Assembly (NCBI GenBank): GCA_013151795.1
Contig: JAADHQ010000022.1
Location: 1-37,441, forward strand
Direction of reading: 5' to 3'
Length of the DNA: 37,441 nucleotides
Source of the DNA: Gammaproteobacteria bacterium
Lineage (GTDB): Bacteria > Pseudomonadota > Gammaproteobacteria > JAADHQ01
Each line of letters begins with the position of its first letter. Within the stretch, counting starts at the first letter, position 1. Position numbers and translations under genes: made by a program. Positions 1 to 8,538 of this stretch are shown here, piece after piece. The notes under the pieces are model-generated. The model was not told where the DNA came from. It worked only from the letters and a program-made list of their open reading frames with translations, and did no database searches.

Positions 1-495
1 AGTCGATCTGAAAAAGGCGGCATTGGTTTTGTTGCTGAAGTGAAGAGCAAGGACGAGCAAGTTAATCTGGGTGAGACATTATTCGATGTTGAACCGGAAG
101 ACCTGGTTAAATATGGGTTGATTCCTGAATTTGTAGGGCGTTTGCCAGTCGTTGCGACCCTTGAAGAACTGGATGAAGAAGCCCTTGTTCGTATCCTGAC
201 CGAACCAAAGAATGCTCTTGTTAAGCAGTACGGCAAGATGCTTGAAATGGAAGGCGCTGACCTGGAGTTCCGTGAAGATGGATTACGCGCCATTGCACAA
301 AAAGCAATGGATAGAAAAACGGGTGCACGTGGCCTGAGAACGATTCTTGAGCAAGTTTTACTTGATACAATGTATGACCTGCCATCCATGGAAAATGTCA
401 GTAAGGTAGTGGTTGATGAAGCCGTGATCAAGGGTGAAGCCAAGCCTTATATGATTTTCGAAGGAAATGATCAGCAACGGGTCGCATCTGATTAA
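1..495 (+). CDS. clpX: ATP-dependent Clp protease ATP-binding subunit ClpX (3' part)
   Basis: This is the C-terminal 164 residues of ClpX, the AAA+ unfoldase that feeds substrates to ClpP. The frame is open from base 1, so the gene begins outside the window. Visible at the left edge is the I-G-F tripeptide (about bases 22-30) of the loop that docks on ClpP. It is followed by [19 protein letters not shown], the family-typical segment leading into the small AAA+ domain, and by the sensor-2 arginine motif in RKTGARGLR. The end ([10 protein letters not shown] and a short tail) is the normal ClpX terminus, so the gene is not truncated on this side. The next gene downstream is lon, giving the common clpX-lon-hupB order. 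Identification is firm from sequence recall. Confidence 0.97.
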   Translation, partial: SRSEKGGIGFVAEVKSKDEQVNLGETLFDVEPEDLVKYGLIPEFVGRLPVVATLEELDEEALVRILTEPKNALVKQYGKMLEMEGADLEFREDGLRAIAQKAMDRKTGARGLRTILEQVLLDTMYDLPSMENVSKVVVDEAVIKGEAKPYMIFEGNDQQRVASD

Positions 496-822
496 TCCTG
501 CTGTATAACAAATAAGCAATTCCTCTCCTTATCCCGGTTGCATTCTGATGTGACCGGGGTAATAAATATTTCACCTTCCTCATTGAAATGGCAATTGTTG
601 GCCATATATCTAGCACTAACTATAGTTAACTATTAAAGAGACCTTTGCAGGAATACTCAGAAACCGGGTGTCTGCGGTAGAACCTTCTCTAAATGCTCAT
701 TTACCCATAGTAAATCGTGTTTATCGCTGGTTTGTCTGCCGTACTGGCTTTTTGTTACCTTGTCATGGTATTAATAAATGATACGTTTACATGCGAATTT
801 ATTCCGTGAGAGGGAATAACGA
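496..822. other. clpX-lon intergenic region
   Basis: No gene is seen in these 327 bases. They hold a hairpin at 533-558 just after clpX. A weak heat-shock-like pair follows: CTTCTCT at 684-690 and CCCATAG at 704-710, spaced 13 bases, with the second half close to the sigma-32 -10 element and the first half poor. Since lon is a heat-shock gene in gammaproteobacteria this is a plausible but unproven promoter. The lon ribosome binding site (GAGAGGGA) lies at about 808-815, before the ATG at 823. Confidence 0.4.
533..558 (+). terminator. Hairpin downstream of clpX, possible terminator
   Basis: An 11-bp stem pairs 533-543 (CCCGGTTGCAT) with 548-558 (ATGTGACCGGG) around a TCTG loop, with two wobble pairs. 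It lies 37 bases after the clpX stop. The following bases are AT-rich but contain no real T-run, so it may be an inefficient terminator or a 3'-end-stabilising structure. Confidence 0.4.
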
Positions 823-3249
823 ATGGATAAAGAAGATAAAAAGTTACCCGTTGTAACTGATATGGTTATGCCGGTATTACCCCTTAGAGATGTAGTGGTT
901 TATCCGCACATGGTTATTCCCTTGTTTGTTGGCAGGGAGAAATCTATCCGGGCACTCGAAGGTGCGATGGAAACTGATAAGAAAATCCTGCTGGTTTCAC
1001 AAAAAAGTGCAGATGTTGATGACCCATCAGATGAGGACATTCATCGAGTGGGTACCGTGTCGACTATTTTGCAATTATTGAAACTTCCTGATGGTACGGT
1101 AAAAGTATTAGTTGAAGGGTCTGAGCGCGCCCAGGTTTTGAGTTATGATGAAGAAGAAAATCATTTTTCTGCACGCATTAAATTATTGAATCAAAATGAG
1201 CAAATGGACGAACGTGAAGTTGAAGTCCTGATGCGTTCATTGATGACGCAGTTTGATCAATATGTAAAATTGAATAAAAAAGTACCACCTGAAATACTGA
1301 CTTCATTATCCGGGATTGATGAGGCGGGTCGTCTGGTGGACACGATTTCTGCACACATGGTGTTGAAGCTCGATGAAAAACAGAAAATTCTGGAGATGAT
1401 TGATATCCAGGAACGTCTGGAGCATCTTCTTGTGCTGATCGAAGAAGAAATAGATATCTTGCAGGTGGAAAAACGCATTCGTTCGCGTATTAAAAACCAG
1501 ATGGAAAAAAGTCAGCGCGAGTATTATCTCAATGAACAAATGAAAGCGATTCAAAAAGAATTAGGTGATATGGAAGACGCGCCGAATGAGCTTGAAGACC
1601 TTGGCAAGAAAATAGAAAAGGCCCGCATGCCTAAAGATGCAAAAGAAAAAGCCGTATCAGAATTAAACAAGCTGAAACAGATGTCACCTATGTCTGCAGA
1701 AGCAACGGTGGTCAGAAATTATATTGATGTCATGGTTAATGTACCCTGGAAGAAGAAAAGCAAAGTGCACCATGATTTAACAGAAGCACAAAATGTACTT
1801 GATGAAGACCACTATGGTCTTGATAAGGTTAAAGAGCGTATTCTTGAATATCTGGCAGTGCAACAGAGAGTTAAAAAACTAAAGGGGCCTATCTTGTGCC
1901 TGGTTGGCCCTCCTGGTGTGGGTAAAACATCACTGGGTCGCTCTATTGCTAAAGCAACTAATCGTAAATTTTCGCGTATGTCGCTTGGTGGCGTGCGTGA
2001 TGAAGCCGAAATTCGTGGGCATCGCCGAACTTATATAGGCTCAATGCCGGGCAAGATAGTGCAAAATCTGTCAAAGATTGGTGTACGAAATCCTTTATTT
2101 TTGCTTGATGAAATAGACAAGATGTCAATGGATTTTCGTGGAGACCCATCCTCTGCATTATTGGAAGTACTGGATCCTGAGCAGAATCATACTTTTGCGG
2201 ATCACTATCTGGAAGTTGATTATGACTTGTCAGATGTCATGTTCGTGGCCACGTCAAACTCATTAAATATTCCTGCGCCATTACTTGATCGAATGGAAGT
2301 AATACGCATACCCGGTTATACCGAGGATGAAAAGGTAAACATAGCCAGTAAATATTTGTTGTCCAAGCAGCTGGAAAATAATGGCCTGAATACGGACGAA
2401 CTTATTATTACCGAAGAAGCGATCAGGGACATGGTCCGTTATTATACGCGGGAAGCGGGTGTACGAAACCTGGAACGTGAAATATCGAAAGTTTGTCGCA
2501 AGGTAGTTAAGGAAGTGTTACTGAGTAAAGATGACAAGCAAATGGAAGTAAACCCGGATAACCTTGAAAAGTACCTGGGTGTAAAACGATTCCGTTTCGG
2601 GCTTGCCGAAGAAAGGGATCAGGTCGGACAGGTTACCGGCCTTGCCTGGACAGAAGTGGGAGGCGAGTTGCTAACTATCGAAACGGCGCTGGTTCCGGGT
2701 AAAGGCAAGTTAATGCACACAGGACAACTGGGTGATGTTATGCAGGAATCCATACAGGCAGCAATGACAATAGTCAGGGGACGTGCAGAAAGCCTGGGAA
2801 TTGAAGATGAGTTTTATCAGAAGAACGATATTCACATTCACGTACCTGAAGGGGCGACCCCCAAAGATGGCCCCAGTGCCGGAGTAGGAATGTGTACGGC
2901 ACTTGTGTCGGCATTGACACAGATACCAGTAAGAGCCACCGTGGCGATGACAGGAGAGATTACCCTGAGAGGTGAAGTGCTGCCAATTGGTGGTTTGAAA
3001 GAGAAATTGCTGGCGGCTCATCGTGGAGGCATCAAGACGGTTCTGATACCTGAGGAGAATCGTCGAGATCTTACAGAGATACCGGAGAATATAAAAGAGC
3101 AGCTAGATATTATTCCTGTTCAGTGGATTGATGAGGTGCTGGAACTGGCATTAGTACATACGCCGGTTGCATTACCCGCAAAAGGCGGGAAGCCTGTAGC
3201 CACTGCAGAAAAGACTAAACCCGGCAAGAAACCCATCAGGCCGCATTAA
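823..3249 (+). CDS. lon: ATP-dependent protease Lon (endopeptidase La)
   Basis: Lon is the soluble AAA+ serine protease that degrades misfolded and short-lived regulatory proteins. The 808 residues match the usual length of LonA. In order: the N-terminal substrate-binding domain (about 10-200), a coiled-coil region (about 200-300), the AAA+ module with Walker A GPPGVGKT at 362-369 and Walker B LLDEID at about 427-432, and the C-terminal protease domain. The catalytic dyad is visible: Ser685 in KDGPSAG and Lys728 in [10 protein letters not shown], 43 residues apart as in E. coli (S679/K722). The lysine-rich tail after about residue 785 is variable in the family. The ATG at 823 is preceded by an AGAGGGA ribosome binding site. 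It lies between clpX and hupB as in many gammaproteobacteria. Confidence 0.98.
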   Translation: MDKEDKKLPVVTDMVMPVLPLRDVVVYPHMVIPLFVGREKSIRALEGAMETDKKILLVSQKSADVDDPSDEDIHRVGTVSTILQLLKLPDGTVKVLVEGSERAQVLSYDEEENHFSARIKLLNQNEQMDEREVEVLMRSLMTQFDQYVKLNKKVPPEILTSLSGIDEAGRLVDTISAHMVLKLDEKQKILEMIDIQERLEHLLVLIEEEIDILQVEKRIRSRIKNQMEKSQREYYLNEQMKAIQKELGDMEDAPNELEDLGKKIEKARMPKDAKEKAVSELNKLKQMSPMSAEATVVRNYIDVMVNVPWKKKSKVHHDLTEAQNVLDEDHYGLDKVKERILEYLAVQQRVKKLKGPILCLVGPPGVGKTSLGRSIAKATNRKFSRMSLGGVRDEAEIRGHRRTYIGSMPGKIVQNLSKIGVRNPLFLLDEIDKMSMDFRGDPSSALLEVLDPEQNHTFADHYLEVDYDLSDVMFVATSNSLNIPAPLLDRMEVIRIPGYTEDEKVNIASKYLLSKQLENNGLNTDELIITEEAIRDMVRYYTREAGVRNLEREISKVCRKVVKEVLLSKDDKQMEVNPDNLEKYLGVKRFRFGLAEERDQVGQVTGLAWTEVGGELLTIETALVPGKGKLMHTGQLGDVMQESIQAAMTIVRGRAESLGIEDEFYQKNDIHIHVPEGATPKDGPSAGVGMCTALVSALTQIPVRATVAMTGEITLRGEVLPIGGLKEKLLAAHRGGIKTVLIPEENRRDLTEIPENIKEQLDIIPVQWIDEVLELALVHTPVALPAKGGKPVATAEKTKPGKKPIRPH

Positions 3250-3553
3250 TTGTAAAATTCTTAAAAATACTTTTACCTTCTTTTCAGCTGGAAAGTGAGG
3301 AGGGTAAATTGTTGCTCGGTGATATAAAACAATAAGTTATTGATGATTATTGATACGAGTATTGACTGTATAACGTGAATTGCCCAGCGTAAAAGCAGTT
3401 TATTAGTTGTGAAGTGTGTTGACACCTATAGAGTGCGCTTGGTATAAATTCGTTTATGTCAGAAAACCAGCCGGATCGTGTGCGTAAGGGCTTATGCTAG
3501 CGGGTTACGATGTTGCTGGAAAATTTAATAAATATAAATCTTAGGAGTGAGTT
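3250..3553. other. lon-hupB intergenic region
   Basis: No gene is seen in these 304 bases. An imperfect hairpin (3272-3280 with 3300-3308, inner TTTC/GAAA pairing) follows lon but lacks a T-run, so termination there is uncertain. The right half carries the hupB promoter at 3419-3448 and a leader of about 100 bases. The ribosome binding site TTAGGAGTG is at 3541-3549. Confidence 0.5.
3419..3448 (+). promoter_or_regulatory. Sigma-70 promoter of hupB and the two tRNA genes
   Basis: A perfect -35 box TTGACA (3419-3424) and a near-perfect -10 box TATAAA (3443-3448) are 18 bases apart, placing transcription start near 3455, about 100 bases before the hupB ATG. No other good promoter was seen before the tRNA genes, so this one probably serves them too. 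Confidence 0.75.
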
Positions 3554-3826
3554 ATGAATAAATCAGAATTAATTGAAGCCGTAGCAGATTCAGCAGAATT
3601 ATCAAAAGCAGATGCAACCAAGGCAGTTGATGGCGTTGTTGAAGCAATAACAAATTCACTAAAAAATGGAGATCAGGTTACTCTGGTTGGCTTCGGTACA
3701 TTCCTGGTAAGGGATCGTGCAGCACGCACTGGTCGTAACCCGCGTACTGGTGAAGCTATCGAAATAAAGGCGGCCAAAGTTCCTGCCTTTAAAGCTGGTA
3801 AAGCACTAAAAGATTCTGTAAACTAG
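3554..3826 (+). CDS. hupB: DNA-binding protein HU-beta
   Basis: HU is the small histone-like nucleoid protein that bends and compacts DNA without strong sequence preference. The 90 residues are exactly the family length. The start [11 protein letters not shown], the central GFGTF, and the DNA-contacting arm [16 protein letters not shown] followed by [14 protein letters not shown] are the HU signature. The ATG is preceded by an excellent AGGAGTGA site. Position after lon favours HupB over the HupA paralogue. The tRNA-Val gene begins 14 bases after the stop, so the two are probably on one transcript. Confidence 0.97.
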   Translation: MNKSELIEAVADSAELSKADATKAVDGVVEAITNSLKNGDQVTLVGFGTFLVRDRAARTGRNPRTGEAIEIKAAKVPAFKAGKALKDSVN

Positions 3827-3840
3827 CGCGCTCTTTGACC

Positions 3841-3916
3841 GGGTGTTTAGCTCAGCTGGGAGAGCATCGCCCTTACAAGGCGAGGGTCGGGGGTTCGATC
3901 CCCTCAACACCCACCA
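3841..3916 (+). tRNA. tRNA-Val (anticodon TAC)
   Basis: This is a 76-base cloverleaf with encoded CCA. Acceptor arms GGGTGTT and AACACCC pair perfectly, the D-arm is TAGCTCAGCTGGGAGAGCA, the anticodon arm is CGCCC-TTACAA-GGCG with TAC, and the T-arm has GGTTCGATCC. Its sequence closely follows the gammaproteobacterial valine tRNA as recalled. Confidence 0.96.
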
Positions 3917-3920
3917 AATT

Positions 3921-3997
3921 GGAGCGGTAGTTCAGTTGGTTAGAATACCGGCCTGTCACGCCGGGGGTCGCGGGTTCGAGTCCCGTCCGCTCCGCCA
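3921..3997 (+). tRNA. tRNA-Asp (anticodon GTC)
   Basis: This is a 77-base cloverleaf with encoded CCA, four bases after tRNA-Val. Acceptor arms GGAGCGG and CCGCTCC pair fully, the discriminator is G, the anticodon arm is CCGGC-CTGTCAC-GCCGG with GTC, and the T-arm has GGTTCGAGTCC. Confidence 0.96.
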
Positions 3998-4001
3998 ATC
4001 T

Positions 4002-4040
4002 AAAAAGGCGCTTCTATTAAATTAGAAGCGCCTTTTTTTT
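4002..4040 (+). terminator. Rho-independent terminator of the hupB-tRNA transcript
   Basis: A 10-bp perfect stem (GGCGCTTCTA at 4007-4016 with TAGAAGCGCC at 4023-4032) has a six-base loop, is preceded by five A and followed by eight T (4033-4040). It is a textbook intrinsic terminator five bases after tRNA-Asp. Confidence 0.93.
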
Positions 4041-4127
4041 ATTTCAGGTATGATATATCACTGAATATCCGATGGTTTTCATGGGATTTGTACAGATTAT
4101 CAAGATAAAAACAGTTAGGGTGTCAGT

Positions 4128-6071
4128 ATGTTAATGTCCATTCGCGATCGTGCTACAGGTTTGTTTGCCTGGGTTATTGTGGTCTTGCTTATTATTCCTT
4201 TTGCACTATGGGGTATCCAGGAATATCTGGGCGGAGGTAGCGGGGTTAATGTCGCTGTTGTTAATGATCTGGAAATTTCCAGGAACATGCTTAACAGACA
4301 GGTGGATGGAGAACTACGAGGCAAGAAAGACCGCCCCGAAGGTAATGCCCTGGTGTTATACCGCAAGCAGGTATTGAATCGCATGATACAGGAAGAGTTG
4401 ATATATCAAAAAGCAGTTGATCAGGGTTTTCGGATCAATGAAGCACTGATAGTCATGCAAATCAGGAGTAATACTGCTTTTTTTGTTGATGGAAAGTTTG
4501 ATCAAAATCGTTATGAAGATCTGTTGAGATATAACGGTCTTTCACCATCCGGGTATCAGGCTAAACTTGCGCGCGATATGCTGACGCAGCAATATGTTGG
4601 TAGCATATTAAAAACCAGTTTTGTTACACCACTTGAAGTTGACCATTTGCTGGAGCAGCAAGGCAGAGAATTAAATATTGCCTATATGGAAGTGCCATTC
4701 AAGAAATATCAGGATGCCGTTCAGATAACAGATGAGCAGGTGAGCGCTTATTATAATGAACGTAAGCAAAATTTCATGACGCCGGAAAAAATCAAGGTCG
4801 ATTATTTACAGCTGACCACAAATGATATTGAGTCTGAAATAAAGTATACCGAAGAGCAGTTACTCCAGTATTACAATGACAATAAAGATAACTTTATCAC
4901 CCCTGAACAAAGACGTGTAGCCCATATACTGTTTGAAGTGACTGACGATAAAAATATGGGTGAACTTGTCAAGGCGGAAGAAAAGGCGAATGAGGTCTAT
5001 GCCATGCTTGAAAAAGGTGAAGCCTTTGATCAGTTGGCAAAAAAATATTCAGCTGATGCCGGGTCAGCATCGCTGGGTGGAGATATAGGTGCGTTGGAAG
5101 AAGGCACACTGGACAAGGCATTTGAAGAAGTTGCAGTAAAGCTTGAAAAGGGCAAATACAGCAAGCCGGTTAAGACAGCCTTTGGTTATCATATTATCAA
5201 AGTGCTTGATATTAAAGCGGGCACAAATAAATCTTATGATGATGTTAAAACTGATATAGAAGCTAACTATAAGAAGCAACAGGCAGAATCCTTGTTCTAT
5301 GATCGAAAGGAAGCCTTATATAACCAAACTTACGAAAATCCTGATAGTCTGGAGATAGCTTCTGAAGCATTGGGCATAAAAATAAAGACCTCTGGCTGGT
5401 TTACACGTGCAGGGTTACCAGGAGATAAAATTTTTTCAGACGCTAAAGTTATTAGTGCAGCATTTGATGAGGATGTATTTGCCGGAGGCAATGTTAGCAG
5501 ATCATTGAACAGCAAGTTAATTGAAATAAAATCTAAAAATAAAAAAAGTCTGGGTTCAGTGATAGTCATACGGTTATCAGATTATCAGCCCAGCCAGCAA
5601 CAACCATTAGAAACAGTAAAGGCAGAGATTATAAAAACGTTATCTGCAAAAGCTGCCCGTAAAGCAATGGATGCAGATGTTGAATCATATCTGGCCCATG
5701 TGCGTAAAAATGGTTCACTTGAATCTTTTGCGAAAGACAAGTCATTAAGTTATAAAAACCCTGGTTTTATAACCCGGTCAGATAGCAAGCAGGATTCGTT
5801 AATGTTGTCTGCTGCATTCAAGGCTCCAAAGCCTGAAAAAGAAAAGACTGTTTATGTTTCTGCTCATACGCTAAAAGGTAATGCAGTCATCATTGGCATC
5901 AGTGGTATTAAAAAAGGGATTGTTAGTAAAGATGATCCGGCCAGACCATTTATGAGTCAATTCATGCAGCGCATGTTAAGTTCAGGAGAATTAACTGCAT
6001 TTGTTGAAGAGCTGAAGTCGCAGGCGGACATCAAGTTTTTTGAGAGTCGGCTTAGTAATGATGAAACTTAA
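4128..6071 (+). CDS. ppiD: Peptidyl-prolyl isomerase PpiD, periplasmic folding chaperone
   Basis: PpiD is an inner-membrane-anchored chaperone that faces the periplasm and helps newly exported proteins leave the Sec translocon. The 647 residues fit the family (about 620-650). A short cytoplasmic start (MLMSIRDRATG) is followed by one membrane helix (about 12-32), a SurA_N-like chaperone region (about 35-180), and a parvulin domain at about 262-360 with QRRVAHILFE, GGDIGALEEG and FGYHIIKV. A second low-similarity chaperone region follows. ATG 4128 was chosen because TAGGG at 4116-4120 is well spaced; ATG 4134 is an alternative. The gene order hupB-(tRNA)-ppiD is usual. The stop overlaps the next gene. 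Many PpiD parvulin domains are inactive; activity here cannot be judged. Confidence 0.93.
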   Translation: MLMSIRDRATGLFAWVIVVLLIIPFALWGIQEYLGGGSGVNVAVVNDLEISRNMLNRQVDGELRGKKDRPEGNALVLYRKQVLNRMIQEELIYQKAVDQGFRINEALIVMQIRSNTAFFVDGKFDQNRYEDLLRYNGLSPSGYQAKLARDMLTQQYVGSILKTSFVTPLEVDHLLEQQGRELNIAYMEVPFKKYQDAVQITDEQVSAYYNERKQNFMTPEKIKVDYLQLTTNDIESEIKYTEEQLLQYYNDNKDNFITPEQRRVAHILFEVTDDKNMGELVKAEEKANEVYAMLEKGEAFDQLAKKYSADAGSASLGGDIGALEEGTLDKAFEEVAVKLEKGKYSKPVKTAFGYHIIKVLDIKAGTNKSYDDVKTDIEANYKKQQAESLFYDRKEALYNQTYENPDSLEIASEALGIKIKTSGWFTRAGLPGDKIFSDAKVISAAFDEDVFAGGNVSRSLNSKLIEIKSKNKKSLGSVIVIRLSDYQPSQQQPLETVKAEIIKTLSAKAARKAMDADVESYLAHVRKNGSLESFAKDKSLSYKNPGFITRSDSKQDSLMLSAAFKAPKPEKEKTVYVSAHTLKGNAVIIGISGIKKGIVSKDDPARPFMSQFMQRMLSSGELTAFVEELKSQADIKFFESRLSNDET

Positions 6072-7347
6072 ATTACACTGGCAAATCCTTATCGCATTGG
6101 TGCTGGCTGTTATCGCTGGTGTGCTGAGTGGTAAAGCTGCGGGTGTTTTTGGTATAAGTTTCTATGAGATGTTTGCTTTTACGGGCAAGCTTTTTCTTAA
6201 TGCCTTAAAGATGATCATTGTGCCATTGGTGTTTTCATCTATCGTTGTTGGTATAGCTGGCATTGGTTCATCAGGTGCTTTGGGCCGTTTGGGCGGGAAA
6301 ACCTTGCTGTATTACCTGGCTACCAGTTTATTTGCTATTGTAATTGGCCTGGTCATGGTCAATACCTTTACGCCAGGTATTATTGATGGTGTACCTGCAA
6401 ACGAAGTAATGGGCAAATTAGATGCAACGGTTGTGTCGGATGTTCTTGCTCGTGTTGAAGGCAAGGGTGCTGGTGATCTGGCTGGTGTTTTTTTACAGCT
6501 CTTTCCACCCAATATAATTGCGGCAGCCAGTAGCAATGGCCAGTTGTTGGGTTTGATCGTTTTTGCATTGCTCATGGGTTTTTTCATGACGCGTATTGAC
6601 GAGCCTTATGCGCAGTCTCTTTATAATTTCTGGTCTGGCATGAATCAGGTCATGATGAAAATCACTAATCTTATTATCAAGTTTGCTCCTATCGGGGTTT
6701 TCGGGCTGGTTGCTAAAGTAGTGGCAGATACCGAGCTGGATAAGCTGGATGAACTGGCACAAACAGTTGGCGTCTTTTTTGTAACGGTACTGGCGGCATT
6801 GGCATTTCATTTTCTGGTCACCTTGCCTCTTATATTGCGTTTTGTTGCGGATGTTAATCCGTTAAAACATTATAAAGCCATGGCCCCTGCTTTATTGACA
6901 GCATTTTCGACATCATCATCTGCGTCCACTTTGCCTTTAACAATGGAATGCGTAGAGCATAAAGCAGGCGTTTCAAATCGTACGACGAGTTTTGTATTGC
7001 CATTAGGGGCAACGGTTAATATGGATGGCACGGCCTTGTATGAGTGTGTCGCTGCTATGTTTATTGCACAGGCCTATGGGCTTGATTTGCCTTTTACAGT
7101 TCAATTTACAGTCGTGATGATTGCATTGCTGACATCGATTGGGGTTGCGGCCATTCCGTCTGCAAGCCTGGTGGCTATTACGGTGATACTTGCTGCTATT
7201 GGTTTGCCTGCAGATGGTATTGCCATGATCATGATAGTTGATCGTATTCTGGATATGTTCAGAACCGCTACCAATGTGTTTAGTGACTCCTGTGGCGCTG
7301 TGGTTATCGGTAAATTGCAGGGTGAAAAGGGTATTCTGAAGGATTAA
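6058..7347 (+). CDS. Dicarboxylate/acidic amino acid:cation symporter (DAACS family)
   Basis: This is an inner-membrane secondary transporter of the GltP/GltPh/DctA type that imports glutamate, aspartate or C4-dicarboxylates with sodium or protons. With the ATG at 6058 it has 429 residues, the family length. Visible landmarks are the serine-rich hairpin FSTSSSASTLP (about 283-293), the NMDGT motif (321-325) in helix 7, hairpin 2 with AIPSASLVA, and helix 8 ILDMFRTATN. In helix 8, Asp399, Arg402, Thr403 and Asn406 line up with D394, R397, T398 and N401 of GltPh. The arginine normally selects acidic substrates. A TTG at 6040 would also open the frame but adds an unlikely MRVGLV prefix. It overlaps the end of ppiD by 14 bases, so the two are probably co-translated. 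The exact substrate is not resolvable. Confidence 0.9.
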   Translation: MMKLKLHWQILIALVLAVIAGVLSGKAAGVFGISFYEMFAFTGKLFLNALKMIIVPLVFSSIVVGIAGIGSSGALGRLGGKTLLYYLATSLFAIVIGLVMVNTFTPGIIDGVPANEVMGKLDATVVSDVLARVEGKGAGDLAGVFLQLFPPNIIAAASSNGQLLGLIVFALLMGFFMTRIDEPYAQSLYNFWSGMNQVMMKITNLIIKFAPIGVFGLVAKVVADTELDKLDELAQTVGVFFVTVLAALAFHFLVTLPLILRFVADVNPLKHYKAMAPALLTAFSTSSSASTLPLTMECVEHKAGVSNRTTSFVLPLGATVNMDGTALYECVAAMFIAQAYGLDLPFTVQFTVVMIALLTSIGVAAIPSASLVAITVILAAIGLPADGIAMIMIVDRILDMFRTATNVFSDSCGAVVIGKLQGEKGILKD

Positions 7348-7378
7348 TCAGGGGTATCTGGTTTTTGCAACGCAAAGG

Positions 7379-7538
7379 CGCGAAGACGCAGAGGACGCAA
7401 AGTTACTTTATGTTTGTGATGCCTGAATATCAGGCCGCATTTTCTGAAATATATAATTAATCTTCAGCTGGCTCAGCAGGTGGGCTGAAGCCCACCTTGT
7501 AAGACTCATGTTTACTTTACGCCCTCTGCGTCTTCGCG
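7379..7538. repeat. Long inverted repeat between the symporter and fabI
   Basis: Two 25-base arms, 7379-7403 and 7514-7538, are inverted copies with 23 of 25 positions matching (shared core CGCGAAGACGCAGAGG). They flank a 110-base spacer that contains another perfect palindrome. Upstream, CGCAAAGG at 7371-7378 extends the same GCAAAG/GCAGAG pattern. Such CGCAGAG/CGCAAAG-rich intergenic repeats are common in environmental bacterial genomes, from general knowledge. The element sits between convergent genes. Confidence 0.75.
7479..7496. repeat. REP-like palindrome with TGAA loop
   Basis: GGTGGGC (7479-7485) and GCCCACC (7490-7496) form a perfect 7-bp GC-rich stem around TGAA, extended by an A-T pair on the outside. 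Palindromes of this sequence are widespread as REP-type elements in proteobacteria, from general knowledge. It lies inside the larger inverted repeat and could act as a bidirectional transcription or RNA-decay barrier. Confidence 0.7.
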
Positions 7539-7574
7539 TGGAATATTTTAATATTCTATCCAGTAGAATCTGGA

Positions 7575-8372
7575 TTATTCCTTACCCTTATCGGGAATAG
7601 ATATACCAATTGTGTTGTAACCGGCATCGACATGCGTGACCTCACCGGTAATACCCGATGCCAGATCAGAGCACAGAAATGCAGCTACATTACCAACTTC
7701 ATCGATTGTTACATTGCGGCGTAAGGGGGAGATACTTGCAGTATGGTCAAGCATTTTGCGGAAATCGCTGATACCGGCAGCTGCCAGGGTGCGGATAACG
7801 CCAGCTGAGACTGCATTGACACGAATGCCTTCGGGGCCCAATGCTTGTGCCATGTACCTGACATTGGCTTCCAGGCTGGCTTTTGCCAGCCCCATTACAT
7901 TGTAGTTTGTAATAACCTTTTCAGCACCAAGATAGCTCAAAGTAAGCAAGGCACCGTTACGACCTTGCATCATATTACGGCCAGCCTTGGCCAGGGCTGC
8001 AAAGCTGTATGAGCTGATATCATGTGCAACAGCAAAAGCATCACGTGTTACGTTATCAAGATAGTCACCGTCGAGCGTTTCTCTTGGGGCATAGGCAACA
8101 GAATGTATAATGATATCCAGATGGTCCCAATAGTCATCAAGGTGTTCAAAAACAGCATTTATCTGGGTGTCATCACTGACATCGCAAGGTAAGGTGACTT
8201 CTGAATCACACTGGGCAGCAAGTTTTTCTACTCTATCCTGTAACTTTTCATTTTGGTAAGTAAAAGCCAGGTCAGCCCCTTCTCGATGTAACGCTTGTGC
8301 GATACCCCAGGCTATTGATCGGCTGCTTGCACAACCTACAATCAGAGCATTCTTGCCGGATAATATTCCCAT
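7575..8372 (-). CDS. fabI: Enoyl-[acyl-carrier-protein] reductase (NADH) FabI
   Basis: FabI reduces the enoyl-ACP double bond in the last step of each fatty acid elongation cycle. It is a soluble short-chain dehydrogenase; the 265 residues match E. coli FabI (262). The cofactor site is the N-terminal [18 protein letters not shown], and the catalytic pair is Tyr157 and Lys164 in [11 protein letters not shown], with the family's SYLGAEK before it. The segment [14 protein letters not shown] around 181-195 is the substrate-lid region. The ATG at 8372 has an AAGAGACGAG ribosome binding site. The gene is monocistronic and divergent from the peptide-transporter operon. Ala93 sits where E. coli has Gly93, a natural variant seen in other FabI proteins. 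Confidence 0.97.
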   Translation of the reverse strand: MGILSGKNALIVGCASSRSIAWGIAQALHREGADLAFTYQNEKLQDRVEKLAAQCDSEVTLPCDVSDDTQINAVFEHLDDYWDHLDIIIHSVAYAPRETLDGDYLDNVTRDAFAVAHDISSYSFAALAKAGRNMMQGRNGALLTLSYLGAEKVITNYNVMGLAKASLEANVRYMAQALGPEGIRVNAVSAGVIRTLAAAGISDFRKMLDHTASISPLRRNVTIDEVGNVAAFLCSDLASGITGEVTHVDAGYNTIGISIPDKGKE

Positions 8373-8409
8373 AGTCTCGTCTCTTAGTATGAAATTAAAT
8401 TAAGTATTA

Positions 8410-8438
8410 ATTGTAACAAACCAAAAAACATTCGTCAG
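8410..8438 (-). promoter_or_regulatory. Candidate sigma-70 promoter of fabI
   Basis: Read on the minus strand, CTGACG (8438-8433) and TACAAT (8415-8410) are 17 bases apart. The -10 box matches consensus at five of six positions and the -35 box at four of six. It would start transcription about 30 bases before the fabI ATG. Confidence 0.5.
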
Positions 8439-8470
8439 TAATGGATTTTGGCTGATTTTTCTGTAAAGTA

Positions 8471-8499
8471 ACATAAATCAGCTGTTTACAGGGTATAAT
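8471..8499 (+). promoter_or_regulatory. Candidate promoter of the peptide-transporter operon
   Basis: A perfect TATAAT at 8494-8499 lies 39 bases before the first operon ATG. The -35 region (ACATAA at 8471-8476) is poor, so activation by a regulator is possible. Together with the fabI promoter this makes the 166-base gap a divergent control region. Confidence 0.5.
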
Positions 8500-8538
8500 C
8501 ACCAGAATAATGCACTCGAAAGGAATGTCGGTATTTAA

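Noticed and set aside
3843-4025. A 60-codon open frame across the two tRNA genes
   Set aside because: It lies entirely on tRNA-Val, tRNA-Asp and the terminator; the tRNA folds explain the sequence.
8094-8096. FabI Ala93 as a triclosan-resistance change
   Set aside because: Alanine at this position is normal in several FabI families, so it carries no evidence of resistance.
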